From Intrasporangiaceae bacterium URHB0013 (lineage in GTDB: Bacteria; Actinomycetota; Actinomycetes; Actinomycetales; Dermatophilaceae): 64,000 bases of DNA. Location of the stretch: contig KK211150.1 of NCBI GenBank assembly GCA_000620545.1, positions 415,423 through 479,422 of the forward strand, written 5' to 3'. A program made the translations under genes and the position numbers. Of this stretch, positions 17,744 to 27,500 are shown in pieces. Under the pieces are notes generated by a model. The model saw nothing but the letters and a program-made list of their open reading frames with translations. It ran no database searches and was not told the origin of the DNA. Each line of letters opens with the position of its first letter. Position 1 is the first letter of the stretch.

Positions 17744-19047
17744 AGGCCCACGACCTCGTCGTCGAGCACGACGGTGAGGGGTCGCAGCCGCGACTCCTCG
17801 AGCTCGCCGAAGACGCGCGCCGGCCGTCCACCGGTCAGTGCGAGGAGCGTCCAGACGTCGGCGTCCTCGGTGAGGGACACCCTCGCGCCCTCGGCATCGA
17901 CGACGCGGTCGACGCCGACACGCACGTCCGCGAGCACGACGGGCACCCGTCGGGCCCATGGGTTGAGGCCCCACGTCCGGGCCGCAGCGGACCGCGCGTC
18001 CTCCAGTGCCACGCCGGACGGCATACGCACGCTCTCGTCGGCCACCGCGGGCTCGTCGACGAAGAGGGCGCGCCGGACGGCAGCACCGGGGTAGCGCGCG
18101 ACCGTCGCCTCGAGGCTCGAGCCGACGACGCGGGCGACGGGCAGCACCTGGCCGCCGGCCGCGAAGTCGAGCACCTGGACCGTCTCGCCGGTCGCGCTGC
18201 CGAGCAGCCAGGTGCGCTGCTGCTGCAGGCGCCCGTCGTCGCTGCGGTGCGCGCCGAGCACGACCCAGCGGTCCGTCACGGCATCGGCCCGGCGGACCGA
18301 GTCGGTGCTCGTCGACCAGCCGAGATAGGCCCGAAGGTCACCCATCTGCCCCTCATCGAGGGACTCGCGGGCCGCCCACGCCCGCGTGGCCGTCCACCAC
18401 CGGCCGATGGCCAGGAGTAGACGCTCGGCCCAGTCGGGTCGACCGCTCACGGCGCCCCCGACCGAGCGCACGTCGTCGGCGAGGCCGGGCAGGTGCGCGT
18501 CGACGAGGCGCGCGGCCGCGCCGTCCCACCACACGTAGGACTGCTGCCGCGCCGACGCCGTGCCGCTGCGGGCGAGGTCGGTGAGCCAGCGGGCGAAGTC
18601 GTCCATGCCTCCGTCCATGAGCGCGAGCCGCTCCTCGAGCCGCTTCGCCGCCGCTGCCGGGTCGGGCGTACGGGTCTGGCGCGCGGCGTCCCCCGCGGCC
18701 CTTGCTCCGCCTCGGGCCGACCGCTCCGCGGCCCACTCCTGCGCGAAACCGGCTGCCTCCGCGCTCTCGGCCACGCCACCCGAACCGTCCACCCAGAGCA
18801 GCAGGAGCGCGAGGCCGTGCTTGCACGGGAGCTTGCGGCTGGGGCACGAGCACCGGAACGCCGGCCCGGTCAGGTCGATGCTCACCTGGTAGGGCGTCTT
18901 GCCCGACCCCTGGCACTTCCCCCAGAGCAGGGTCTCGGTGGACCCCGTGTCGGACCACGGGCCCGGACGGGCGAGCCTGCGGGCAGCCGTCAGCGACGAG
19001 GCGTCGGGGGCCAGGCCGGCCACCTGGGTGGGGGTCCATCGCGTCAT
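17740..19047 (-). CDS. SWIM zinc-finger protein, first gene of the five-gene operon
   Basis: 435 residues. The SWIM finger C-x-C-x6-C-x-H is complete (Cys66, Cys68, Cys75, His77), preceded by a strand-rich stretch containing GKCQGSGKTPYQVSIDL. SWIM domains bind nucleic acid or protein. The rest is uncharacterised, with several Trp-rich motifs (YVWWDGAAARL). ATG 19047 is chosen because the conserved MTRWTPTQV start is there. No clear ribosome-binding site is seen, so leaderless initiation is possible. It corresponds in type to E. coli YehQ. The next gene upstream is a BldC-like regulator on the same strand, 117 bp away. Confidence 0.88.
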   Translation of the reverse strand: MTRWTPTQVAGLAPDASSLTAARRLARPGPWSDTGSTETLLWGKCQGSGKTPYQVSIDLTGPAFRCSCPSRKLPCKHGLALLLLWVDGSGGVAESAEAAGFAQEWAAERSARGGARAAGDAARQTRTPDPAAAAKRLEERLALMDGGMDDFARWLTDLARSGTASARQQSYVWWDGAAARLVDAHLPGLADDVRSVGGAVSGRPDWAERLLLAIGRWWTATRAWAARESLDEGQMGDLRAYLGWSTSTDSVRRADAVTDRWVVLGAHRSDDGRLQQQRTWLLGSATGETVQVLDFAAGGQVLPVARVVGSSLEATVARYPGAAVRRALFVDEPAVADESVRMPSGVALEDARSAAARTWGLNPWARRVPVVLADVRVGVDRVVDAEGARVSLTEDADVWTLLALTGGRPARVFGELEESRLRPLTVVLDDEVVGL

Positions 19048-19139
19048 GACTCGCCCATCATGACCGACACCTCCCACAACCCGCGGGCGGACGGGCGGAT
19101 GCCGTGTCTGCGTCGGTGGGCACAGCGCCGGCGCGACAG

Positions 19140-19157
19140 CGGCCGGCAGTCCGGCCG
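19140..19157 (-). terminator. Short hairpin after the BldC-like gene
   Basis: 7-bp GC stem (19140-19146 with 19151-19157) and loop CAGT, 7 bases past the stop of the BldC-like gene. A weak terminator candidate that would separate it from the SWIM operon. Confidence 0.4.
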
Positions 19158-19164
19158 GGCGTGG

Positions 19165-19407
19165 TCAGCCCTCGGTCGAGCTCCGCGCGCGGTCGGCGTC
19201 GCCCTCGCGGACCAGCCGCTCCAGGTGCGCCAGCACGTGGCTGCGCTCGAAGCGACGGTGCCCGCCCGCGGTCAGGGTGTGCGGCAGGAGACCGACGCGC
19301 GCCCAGCGCGTGATGGTGGCCGGTGACACGCGGAAGATCCGAGCGACCTCGTGCGGCGCCATGAGCTCCGGATCTCGGCCGGCGTCGGCTGAATGGCTTG
19401 TGGGCAT
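19165..19407 (-). CDS. BldC-like MerR-type helix-turn-helix regulator
   Basis: 80 residues containing only a winged MerR-type DNA-binding domain: the HTH VSPATITRWARVGLLP (residues 28-43) and the wing GGHRRF (48-53), matching the one-domain BldC family of actinobacteria. BldC proteins bind head-to-tail on direct repeats and control development or other transitions. ATG 19407 has a strong GGGGGAA site 6 bases upstream; the in-frame extension to 19449 lacks one. It lies just upstream of the SWIM-MoxR operon on the same strand, so it may regulate that operon, though nothing in the sequence proves it. Confidence 0.88.
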   Translation of the reverse strand: MPTSHSADAGRDPELMAPHEVARIFRVSPATITRWARVGLLPHTLTAGGHRRFERSHVLAHLERLVREGDADRARSSTEG

Positions 19408-19541
19408 GATGTCTTCCCCCGTGTTCCCCTGTGTCCCCTGTGCGCGCACCCGGCGCGGTGGTCATCAACCTACGCGCCGCAAGGGCCCAGGGGCACCAAA
19501 TCGGGGCTCTCCCGACCCCGGACCGCCCGGCGTCCCGGCGC

Positions 19542-19718
19542 TCAGCCGGCCATCCTGAGGACGACGACGATGAGCGCGCCGACGAGGAGGGCGGCGAGCG
19601 CGATGCCCCCGAGGACGAGCCCGATCCGCTGGTCCCGCTTCACGCGGCCCGAGCCTTCCACGGGCTCCGACCCGACCTGCTCGACGAGGTGCTCGGGGCC
19701 GGTCGGTCCTGGGTTCAT
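19542..19718 (-). CDS. Small single-pass membrane protein
   Basis: 58 residues: a polar, acidic N-terminal half (MNPGPTGPEHLVEQVGSEPV), a short basic stretch (RVKRDQR) and one hydrophobic helix at about 32-54 ending RMAG. Probably N-in or N-out single-pass; no family recognised. ATG 19718 has GGAG 5 bases upstream. It is on the same strand as, but about 130 bp upstream of, the BldC-like gene. The in-frame extension upstream has the composition of antisense sequence. Confidence 0.7.
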   Translation of the reverse strand: MNPGPTGPEHLVEQVGSEPVEGSGRVKRDQRIGLVLGGIALAALLVGALIVVVLRMAG

Positions 19719-19869
19719 CGGAGCTCCATCGGTCGGGTCCTGCGGGTCACGGTGGCTGGACCCGGCAAACGAGCCTGGTGCCGTATGGGTCACGCGAGGG
19801 GGTGAGACCCGGATCGTGCCGTCGGCAAAGTCGCTTGGCGCGGCTGACTCCCGCGCACAGGATGGGGGT

Positions 19870-20913
19870 ATGCCGCCCTCCGCGCCGACGCGCCCCACCG
19901 CCCTCCTCGAGGTGGCGTGCGACGAGTCGGGCTCGGAGGGCGAGAAGCTCGTCCACGGCAGCACCGACACCTTCGCGCACGCGAGCGTCGACGTGACGAG
20001 GTCGGCGGCGCTCGCCACCATCGAGCGGGTGCGTGTCGAGGCCCGGTCGCCCGCGACGGAGGTCAAGGCCAGCGTCGTCCTCCGGCCGCAGAACCGCCGT
20101 CTCCTCGAGTGGTTGCTCGGTGAGGACGGCCCGCTCCTCGGTCACGCCCACGTCCACCTCACCGACAAGGCGTTGCACCTGACGGGTCGCATGGTCGTCC
20201 TCCTCGACGGCGCTTCACGTTCAGGCCCCGAGCTGGGGCGCCTGGCGGAGGTGCTGCACCGGACGGCGACCCGACGCCTGGGCCGGGAGGGCTGGGAGGC
20301 CGTGCTCGCCGACTTCAACGACGTCGTGCGCGCCCGCTCGCTCGACGAGGCTGCGGTGAGTGCGCGCGCGCTGCAGCGTGGGCTGGCCGACCTGGTCGAC
20401 GTCGCACCGGCCCTGTCGGCCGGTGTTCCCACCGAACCTGTGGGCCTGCTCGCGCTCGTGGCGCGGGGGCGTGGCGTCCTCGACCCGATCGTGCCGGCTC
20501 TCGCCGAGGTCCTGCGTCACTGGGGTGCAGCGGGTCGTCCGCTGTGGGTGGTCCACGACGTGCAGGCGACGCTCACCGACGCGGCGATCCGGACGGCGGT
20601 CGGGTCGAGCGCCGATGGCGCCTCGGAGACGCTCGAGGGCATCAGCTTCGTCGACTCGCAGGACGACCCGCGCGTGCAGCTGGCCGACTTCCTCGCCGGC
20701 GCCGCGCGCCGGATCGCCTCACAGGCCCTGTCGGGCCAGGCGGATCCGGGGCTCGTGCAGCTCATCGCTCCCTACGTGAGCGCTCGCTCGACGTGGCTCG
20801 ACGCGTGGCCCCAGGTCCTAGAGGTCGTTCATCATCGCCACGTCGCAGGACCCGGCCCGGGTCACGACGTGCTGCGGGGTCGACGCCGACGGCAGGCGGA
20901 CGTCGGCGAGTGA
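19870..20913 (+). CDS. DUF3800-like protein
   Basis: 347 residues. The N-terminal acidic DESG motif (residues 18-21) and the C-terminal QLADFLAG motif (about 270-277) are the two hallmarks of DUF3800, a family with an RNase H-like fold that is often found near mobile or defence loci and whose function is unknown. ATG 19870 has CAGGAT ending exactly 6 bases before it, a degenerate leaderless -10 arrangement. The last 32 codons (20818-20913) run antisense over the 3' end of the small secreted-protein gene and are Arg/Gly-rich, so the natural end may be an extension of an older, shorter frame. Confidence 0.8.
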   Translation: MPPSAPTRPTALLEVACDESGSEGEKLVHGSTDTFAHASVDVTRSAALATIERVRVEARSPATEVKASVVLRPQNRRLLEWLLGEDGPLLGHAHVHLTDKALHLTGRMVVLLDGASRSGPELGRLAEVLHRTATRRLGREGWEAVLADFNDVVRARSLDEAAVSARALQRGLADLVDVAPALSAGVPTEPVGLLALVARGRGVLDPIVPALAEVLRHWGAAGRPLWVVHDVQATLTDAAIRTAVGSSADGASETLEGISFVDSQDDPRVQLADFLAGAARRIASQALSGQADPGLVQLIAPYVSARSTWLDAWPQVLEVVHHRHVAGPGPGHDVLRGRRRRQADVGE

Positions 20914-21060
20914 CGTCATGACGACGGGTGCCGCAGGAGTCACCGCCCGGGGAGCGGCGACGGCCGACGATCCGGCCAGGGCCGTGAGAGCAACGAGTGC
21001 CGATCCCGCGACGGCGGTCAGGGCGCTCCGACGGGTCAACCTGCTGCGGCGCGTGTCCAT
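20818..21060 (-). CDS. Small exported protein with a Tat-like signal
   Basis: 80 residues. TRRSALT near the start followed by a hydrophobic Ala/Leu/Val core and an AxA-type cleavage region (about residue 36) looks like a twin-arginine or Sec signal. That leaves a mature peptide of roughly 44 residues containing one Cys. No family is recognised. The start could be ATG 21060 or the in-frame ATG at 21108; the signal peptide fits 21060 better. Its 3' end overlaps the DUF3800 gene by 96 bp on the opposite strand. Confidence 0.62.
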   Translation of the reverse strand: MDTRRSRLTRRSALTAVAGSALVALTALAGSSAVAAPRAVTPAAPVVMTSLADVRLPSASTPQHVVTRAGSCDVAMMNDL

Positions 21061-21150
21061 CCATCCAGTGTGCGCCTGTGGGGCCGCCGGGTCCATGGTC
21101 TCGTGCACCCTCGCACGATCGCTCCATGGACCCGACGGCAGGCGCGGGCC

Positions 21151-22170
21151 TCAGACGGTGGGAAGCCGGGTGATCGAGTACGACGCCGTCGCCGGCGAGG
21201 GGGTCCCGAAGCGGGCGTTGACGACCCAGAGCGACCCGAGGGCGGCGGTGGCCGTCGAAGGCACGTCGAGCGAGGCGTCGGTCAGCGTGGCGATCCACCT
21301 CGCCCGCACCGTGCCGCCGTCCCGGCGCAGCCGCACGACGCTCACGTCCTTGGGGCCGCTGCCGCGCACGTTGTACAACGTCCGGCCCACGAGCTCCAGG
21401 CCGTCGCCACTCGTGATGGGTGGCCCGCCCGCGACGGGGATGCGACGGGTGACGCCCGAGCCCGGGTCGACCTGCCAGAGACCGCCCACCCTGCTGTTGT
21501 TGAGCACGATCGGACCGTGGGGGAGCTTGCGGATGCCGTTGGCGTTGAAGGTGTCCGGAGGGCTGGCCGGCCAGTCCCCGGTGAGGTCCACGAACTCGGG
21601 CACGGCTCCCAGGGGGCGACCGTGCCGGTTCAGGTGGACGACCGTGAGGCGGTCGACGCTCGAGTCGGTGGCCCACACCGCACGACGGGTGACGACGAGG
21701 TCGTTGAGGAACACCGCGTCGGGCACGACGATGTCGGCGACGACCCTTCCGGACCTCGCCCTGACGGCCCAGATGTGTCCGACGGTGTCCGTCGAGCCGA
21801 CGATGCCGACCGAGCCGACGGCCCAGACGAGTCCCGTGCGGTGGTCGAAGTACAGGCCGCGCAGGGACCTGCCGTCTTCGCCGGGTACGCCGGGGAGCAG
21901 GGTGCGGACCGGCCCGCCGCGGAGGCTTCCGGTGACGATGCGTCCGTCCGCGACGGAGCCGACGTAGAAGGTGGCACCGGGACCGGAGGTGATGCCCTCG
22001 GGTTGGGTCCCGTTCGGGAGGGCGACGCTGGCGGGGAGGCGACCGCCGTTGCGGCGCTGCCCTGCAGTGGCGACGGGACCGGTCAGTGCAGTGACGGCGA
22101 CGGCAGCAGCCGAACCGAGGACGAGGCGACGTGTGGGAGTGCCATGGGGCACCGCGTTGTGGTTGTCCAT
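21151..22170 (-). CDS. Tat-exported SMP-30/NHL-like beta-propeller protein
   Basis: 339 residues. The TRRLVLGS motif (13-20) with a following hydrophobic stretch is a twin-arginine signal. The mature part has repeated blades such as TFYVGSVADGRIVTG, LYFDHRTGLVWAVGS and AVWATDSSVDRLTVVH, the pattern of six-bladed SMP-30/gluconolactonase-like propellers. Enzyme activity cannot be assigned. ATG 22170 is directly preceded by GGAGG with no spacer, so leaderless initiation from CAGCAT (5 bases upstream) is more likely than SD-led initiation. The neighbouring 80-aa exported protein lies downstream on the same strand. Confidence 0.82.
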   Translation of the reverse strand: MDNHNAVPHGTPTRRLVLGSAAAVAVTALTGPVATAGQRRNGGRLPASVALPNGTQPEGITSGPGATFYVGSVADGRIVTGSLRGGPVRTLLPGVPGEDGRSLRGLYFDHRTGLVWAVGSVGIVGSTDTVGHIWAVRARSGRVVADIVVPDAVFLNDLVVTRRAVWATDSSVDRLTVVHLNRHGRPLGAVPEFVDLTGDWPASPPDTFNANGIRKLPHGPIVLNNSRVGGLWQVDPGSGVTRRIPVAGGPPITSGDGLELVGRTLYNVRGSGPKDVSVVRLRRDGGTVRARWIATLTDASLDVPSTATAALGSLWVVNARFGTPSPATASYSITRLPTV

Positions 22171-22290
22171 CCTCCATGCTGGACCGATCGTTGGGCAGAA
22201 ATCGAGAGTCGGACGGTGAACCTTTGACTCGCGGGTGCCGTTACAGCGGCCCCGACCGGACGCACCGTCGACGGTGAGGCCGAGGCGGGG

Positions 22291-23277
22291 TCAGCCGCGC
22301 GGTCGCGCCGGCGCGCGCTCCGGCCCCGACGCGACGAGGGCATCGCCGAGCGCGGTGCGCCAGTAGAGCACCTCGCGTCCCGACCGTCGGCGCAGGACGC
22401 AGCCGGCCGCGAGGAGCACCTTGAGGTGGTCGCCGACCGACCCCAGCGGCATACCCGTGCGAGCGACGAGGGCGCTCGTGCTCGACGGCCCGTCCAGGGT
22501 GCGCAGCAGGCGGGCACGTGGCCCCCCGACGAGCCGCTCCAGCCCGTCGTCGGCCTGGCCGTCGACCTCGGCGAGTGCGCCGGTCACGGGGTAGTAGATG
22601 GCGTACCGGCGCGGCAGGTCCCAGCCCACCCACGTCGCGGTCCCGTGCGCGGGCACGAAGTAGAGGTCGGCATCGGCGTCGAGCACGCGTGAGGGCAGGT
22701 CGAACCGGTTGATCCGGAGCTGGCCGTCGCCGAGCCACTCGCGGTCACGGCCGAGGTCGCGCAGCACGGCCGCCCAGCCGTGAGTGGCGAGCCGGGCCGT
22801 ACGCGAGACGATGTCTGCCCGCAGGATGCGTTCGCGACGCGCCCAGTCGGTGGCCAGGGCGTGGGTCCACACCCACTCGAGCAGCTGGGCCGCCTGCTCG
22901 GCCGTGCCCGGTCGGCTGAGGAGGCGCGGCAAGGCAGCCTCGGGGGTGCTCTCGCGCAGGAAGGCGCGAACTCGCTTGTCCCCCAAGGCTCGCACGTCAT
23001 TGACCTCCTCGGCGAAGCTCCGGCCCGGACCGTGGGGCGGTAGCGCGAGCCAGTCGGAGATCCACCCCGGCCGCCAGCTGTGCTCGAGGATCGCGCGTCG
23101 CACCGGGTGCTCGGCGAGCATCGCCTCGAAGGACTCGCGGTGCGCCGCGGCGAAGGCGCGCCCTGCCGCGTCGGTCGGGCGCACGAGGTCGTTGAGCGCG
23201 GCGACGGTCTCGACGCTCGGGGAGACGACGAAGCGACTCCTCGCCAGCAGGTCGGCCGAGATCCGCCACGTCCCCAT
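22291..23277 (-). CDS. ArsR-like winged-helix regulator with DUF5937-type N-terminus
   Basis: 328 residues. The C-terminal third holds a winged helix (LLRTLDGPSSTSALVARTGMPLGSVGDHLKVLLAAG) typical of ArsR regulators. The long N-terminal part (RISADLLARSRFVVSPSVETVAAL) matches the arrangement of actinobacterial DUF5937-HTH proteins. It is divergent from an MFS exporter 49 bp away and most likely represses it. ATG 23277 has GGAGG six bases upstream and a TAACCT -10 box at 23296-23301. No metal-binding Cys cluster is visible, so it may respond to an organic ligand. Confidence 0.87.
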   Translation of the reverse strand: MGTWRISADLLARSRFVVSPSVETVAALNDLVRPTDAAGRAFAAAHRESFEAMLAEHPVRRAILEHSWRPGWISDWLALPPHGPGRSFAEEVNDVRALGDKRVRAFLRESTPEAALPRLLSRPGTAEQAAQLLEWVWTHALATDWARRERILRADIVSRTARLATHGWAAVLRDLGRDREWLGDGQLRINRFDLPSRVLDADADLYFVPAHGTATWVGWDLPRRYAIYYPVTGALAEVDGQADDGLERLVGGPRARLLRTLDGPSSTSALVARTGMPLGSVGDHLKVLLAAGCVLRRRSGREVLYWRTALGDALVASGPERAPARPRG

Positions 23278-23295
23278 GTTTCGCCTCCGTCCGAA

Positions 23296-23301
23296 AGGTT
23301 A
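23296..23301 (-). promoter_or_regulatory. -10 box of the ArsR-like gene in the divergent promoter region
   Basis: TAACCT on the minus strand, 18 bases before ATG 23277, with a GGAGG site between. The 49-bp gap means any regulator bound here would act on both this gene and the MFS gene. Confidence 0.45.
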
Positions 23302-23326
23302 GCGCGCCGCCTCACGAGCCGTCAGG

Positions 23327-24544
23327 GTGGAGCGAGTGAAGACCTACCGCCAGCTGTTCGCGATCCGTGAGTTCCGCGTCCTCTTCCTGGTCCAGTGCAT
23401 CAACATCGGGTCGTATGCCGTCGCGTCCCTCGCGCTCGGCACCATCACCTTCGCGGCCACCGGGTCACCGGTCCTGACGGCGCTCGCCATGTTCGGTGCA
23501 CCGCTCATGCGGATCGTCGGCCAGACGCTGTTCGGCTCGGGTTCCGACCTCGTGCGCCCGCGTACCGCCCTGGTGCTCGTCTTCACGACGACGATGGTCA
23601 CCGACCTCCTCCAAGCGCTCCCGGGGCTGGGGTGGGGCTGGCGGTTCGCCCTGCTGGCGGTCGGACCGCTCATCACCTCAGCGCTAGGCGGCAGCATGAT
23701 GGCGCTCGTCTCCGACATCCTCCCGCCGGACGGCTTCATCCTCGGCCGCGCGACGATGAACATCGCGGTCGGCGGGATGCAGATCGTCGGCTACGGCGTC
23801 GGTGGTCTGCTCCTCATCACGTTCACGACGACCGAGCTCTTCCTCGGCTCGGCGGGGGCCCTTCTCGTCGCGGTGGCGCTGCTCCGCCTCGGTCTGTCCG
23901 ACCACCCCCCGCGCCATGCGGGTGCATCCCTCGTGCGGCGCACCCGCGAGGTGAACCGGTCCCTGCTCGGCTCGCGCGTCATCCGTCCCCTCTACCTGAC
24001 GATGTGGGTGCCCAACGGCCTCATCGTCGGCTGCGAGGCGCTCTTCGTGCCCTTCGCGGGCGAGCGGGCGGGCTACCTCTTCGCCGTCACGGCCGCCGGC
24101 ATGCTGCTCGGCGACGTCGTCGTCGGACGGTTCCTCGCTGTCGCCGTGCGCGACCGACTCATCGGTCCGCTGCGCCTCCTGCTCGCCGTGCCCTACCTCG
24201 CCTTCTTCGCCGTGCCGTCCCTGCCCTGGGCCGCCGCACTGGCGTTCGTGGCATCCGTCGGCTACTCCGCCAGCCTGCCCCTGCAGGAGAGGTTGGTGAC
24301 GCACACCGACGAGCGCGCGCGGGGCCAGGTCTTCGGGCTGCAGGGGACGGGGCTCATGGTGGGGCAGGCCCTCGGCGCGCTGCTCGGCGGCGCGGTGGCG
24401 AGCGCCCTGGGGTTGGGACCCACCGCGGCCGCGCACGCCATGGGAGTCATGGCCGTCGCCTCGGTGGTCGTCTCGATCGCCCTCACCCCGGGCCTGCGCC
24501 GGTCGCGGCCGGGGGTCGACGTGCTCGAGAGCGCACCGGTCTGA
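23327..24544 (+). CDS. MFS transporter
   Basis: 405 residues with about 12 hydrophobic segments and an MFS-like loop between TM2 and TM3 (GSGSDLVRPRTALVLV). It begins YRQLFAIREFRVLFLVQCINIGSY, an exporter-like N-terminus. Probably a drug or metabolite effluxer controlled by the divergent ArsR-like protein. GTG 23327 and GTG 23336 are both possible starts; the second has GGAG close upstream but only 4 bases away. It ends 22 bp from the convergent LuxR gene. Confidence 0.88.
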   Translation: MERVKTYRQLFAIREFRVLFLVQCINIGSYAVASLALGTITFAATGSPVLTALAMFGAPLMRIVGQTLFGSGSDLVRPRTALVLVFTTTMVTDLLQALPGLGWGWRFALLAVGPLITSALGGSMMALVSDILPPDGFILGRATMNIAVGGMQIVGYGVGGLLLITFTTTELFLGSAGALLVAVALLRLGLSDHPPRHAGASLVRRTREVNRSLLGSRVIRPLYLTMWVPNGLIVGCEALFVPFAGERAGYLFAVTAAGMLLGDVVVGRFLAVAVRDRLIGPLRLLLAVPYLAFFAVPSLPWAAALAFVASVGYSASLPLQERLVTHTDERARGQVFGLQGTGLMVGQALGALLGGAVASALGLGPTAAAHAMGVMAVASVVVSIALTPGLRRSRPGVDVLESAPV

Positions 24545-24566
24545 CCCGACCAGCGGCTGCGAGGGC

Positions 24567-27500
24567 TCACGGCACCTGGCCGCGGCGCCGCGCGATGGCC
24601 ACGGCCTCGGTCCGGCCCGAGGCGCCGAGCTTGGCGAGCAGGTTGGAGACGTGGACGCTCACCGTCTTGGTGCTGATGTAGAGCTGCTTGCCGATCTGGC
24701 CGTTGGTCAGGCCCTGTGCCAGCAGCGCCAGCACCTCGAGCTCGCGCGGGGTGAGGTCCGGCGACCGCTCCCCGCCGGAGCCGCTCCCACCCGAGCCCGG
24801 GCTTGCCCCGTCGAGCTCGGCGAGCAGCGGCTTGGCCTCCAGCCGGACCGCGACCTCCCGGGCCAGCTCGGCCACCTGGCGGGAGCCGGCGTCGTCGCCC
24901 GCCGCCCGCAACGCCTCGGCCAGCCGCGCCCGCGACCGGGCGGTCTCGAAGACGTGCCCGTAGCGCTCGAACGCCGCCACGCTCTCGCGCCACGCGTCGA
25001 CGAGGTCCGCCACGGGTGGCGGGTCCTCGACCCGGGCCACCCGCTGGAGGCGCAGCACCTCGGCCTCGAGCCGCGCCGTCCACGCCCAGGTCTCGCGGCT
25101 CGTGTCCTCGAGCGACTCGGCCGCCGAGCGCTCGAACTTCGGGCGGCTCGCCTTCTCGGCCGCGGGGCGCAGCTCGCTGATGCGTCGTCCACGGTGGGCG
25201 AGCTCGTCGACCAGGGCGACGGCCCGAGCCCGCAGCGCCGGGTCGACGTTCGCCACGAGGGCTGCCGCCTGCCCGGCCACGAGCGCAGCCAGCCGCACGA
25301 CGGCGTGGTACTCGCCCCACGCCGCGTCGAGGACCCGCACGGCATCCTCGGTCAGGTCGAGCATCCCGGTGAGGTCGCCCGCCTCGCCGAGCACGTCGAC
25401 CGCGGGCATGGTCGTCAGCACGACGCAGAGACCGTCGACGGGCCACCACTCCCGGAGGGCACCGATGAGGTCACGGTCGACCGGCTCGCCCCGGCCGGCC
25501 TGCACGAGCATGGCGGCGCCCGTGAAGATCGTCCGGCCCGGCTGCGGGGCCGGGCGTCCGGCGAGGTCGAGGCGACGGGCCGCACCCTCCCAGTCCCCGA
25601 GCTCGTAGGCCGTGAGCCCGCCGAGGAGGCGGCACTCCTGGCCCCAGGGCGCCCACTCGCGGTGCATCCGGCGAGCGACCCCGGCACCGCGGTCGTAGAG
25701 CGCGAGCGACCCCGGCAGGTCTCCTCGGCGGTGCGCGAGCGACGCGAGCTGGTGCAGCGCACGGAGCAGCAGGGGGTCGTCGGGGGCGATGTCGGCGACG
25801 ACGGACTGCAGGTGCGTCTCGACCGAGTCGAGGTCCTCCTGGGCCTCGAGAACACGAGCCATGATGGTGCGCACCTCGGCGAGGGCCCCGCCCAGGCCGA
25901 GACGCTCGGCGAGCAGGGAGACCTCGTTGCCCACGACGGCGGCCTCGACGAACGAGCCGTGGTCGACCAGGGCCTGCACCCGGGCGACGAGCACGCGAAC
26001 CCGCCGCTCGTCGGCCTCCTCGCCGATGAGCGCCAGTGCCTCGTCGGTCAGCGCGATGGAGTCGACGGGCAGGTCGAGGATCCGGGAGCGGATGACGAGG
26101 GTCGCGAGCAGGTCGGCCCGTGCCTCGGGCTGCTGGGCCGTGCCGGGGTGGTCGAGCCGGTCGCGCAGCAGGTCCATCGCACGGATCGGCTCACCGGCGA
26201 CCATCGCCGCGCGCGAGGCCCCGAGGGTCACCACGTCGCGTTCCGGATCGTCCTCGTCGAGCCAGGTGAGGGCGCGCTCGAAGTGGAGCAGGGCCTCCTG
26301 GGGACCACCCACGGCCATGGCGGCCTCGGCGGCGGCACGGCTCGCGCGGACCGCCGTGGGCAGGTCGCCGACGGCGGCGGCGTGGCGGGCGAGCTCGGAG
26401 GCGGGCGCCAGGTCGGGGCGCTCGGCCAGCACGGCGGCATACGCCCGGTGGAGGCGGAGGCGCTCGCCCGGGAGGAGCCCGTCCGCCACGGTCTCCCCGA
26501 GCAGGGCATGGCGGAAGGTGTAGGCCGGGGGCCAACGCGCCTCGAGGACATGGTGCTCGACAGCGGTGGCCAGCGCGGCCTCGAGCACCTCGTCGGGGAG
26601 GTTGACGACGCGGGACAGCAGGTCGTGGCCGATGAACTGGCCGCCCTTGAGAGCGATGGCTCGCAGCACGCGCTGCGCGGTGTCGTCGAGCTGCTCGACA
26701 CGGGCACGGAGCACGCGGCTCAGGCCGCCGCTCAGGGCTTGGCCCGCCGCGGCGCTCGCGACGAGCTCCTCGGCGAAGAAGGGGTTGCCGGCAGAGCGGC
26801 GGGTGATCTCTGCGGCGGTGTCGGCGTCGGTGGGCGCGCCCTCGAGGCTGGCGACGAGCTCTCGGACGGCGTCGTCGGGGAGCGGGGCGAGCTCGACGTG
26901 CTCGAGCCCCGCGATGCGCGCCCACACGGCGAGCGTCTCGTGGAGGGGGTGGCGGCGGTAGAGGTCGTCGGAGCGGTAGGTCACGACGAGGCCGACCGCC
27001 CGGGTGAAGCCGCGGGTCAGCAGGAGGGTGATGAGGTCACGCGACGAGTGGTCGGCCCAGTGCACGTCCTCGATGACGACGAGGCAGGGCTGGGCGGCGC
27101 CGAGCGCGGACAGGAGGGCGTGGACGGCCTCGGCCACCTGGCCGGGATCGGTCGCCCGTCCGGCGTGCTCGGGGTCGGGGGCGTCTGCTCGCCCGGGCAG
27201 CAGGTGCCCGAGGCTGGGGTGCGTCTCGAGCACCCGCTCGACGACGTCGGGCCGGCCCGCGTCGATCGTGCCGACGAGCTCGACGAAGGGCAGGTAGGCG
27301 AGGCTGCTGCCGGCCTGGCCGACGCAGTGACCGACCGCCGTGAACCACTCGGCCGCGGTGGCGTCGGCCAGGAGGTGACCGACCATCCGCGACTTGCCGA
27401 TGCCGGCGTCGCCGGACAGCACGACGACGCCACCGGGCTGGGCACCCGGGGTCGGGCGCAGTCCGATGGCGTCGGCGAGACGGGACAGGTCGGCTTCCCT

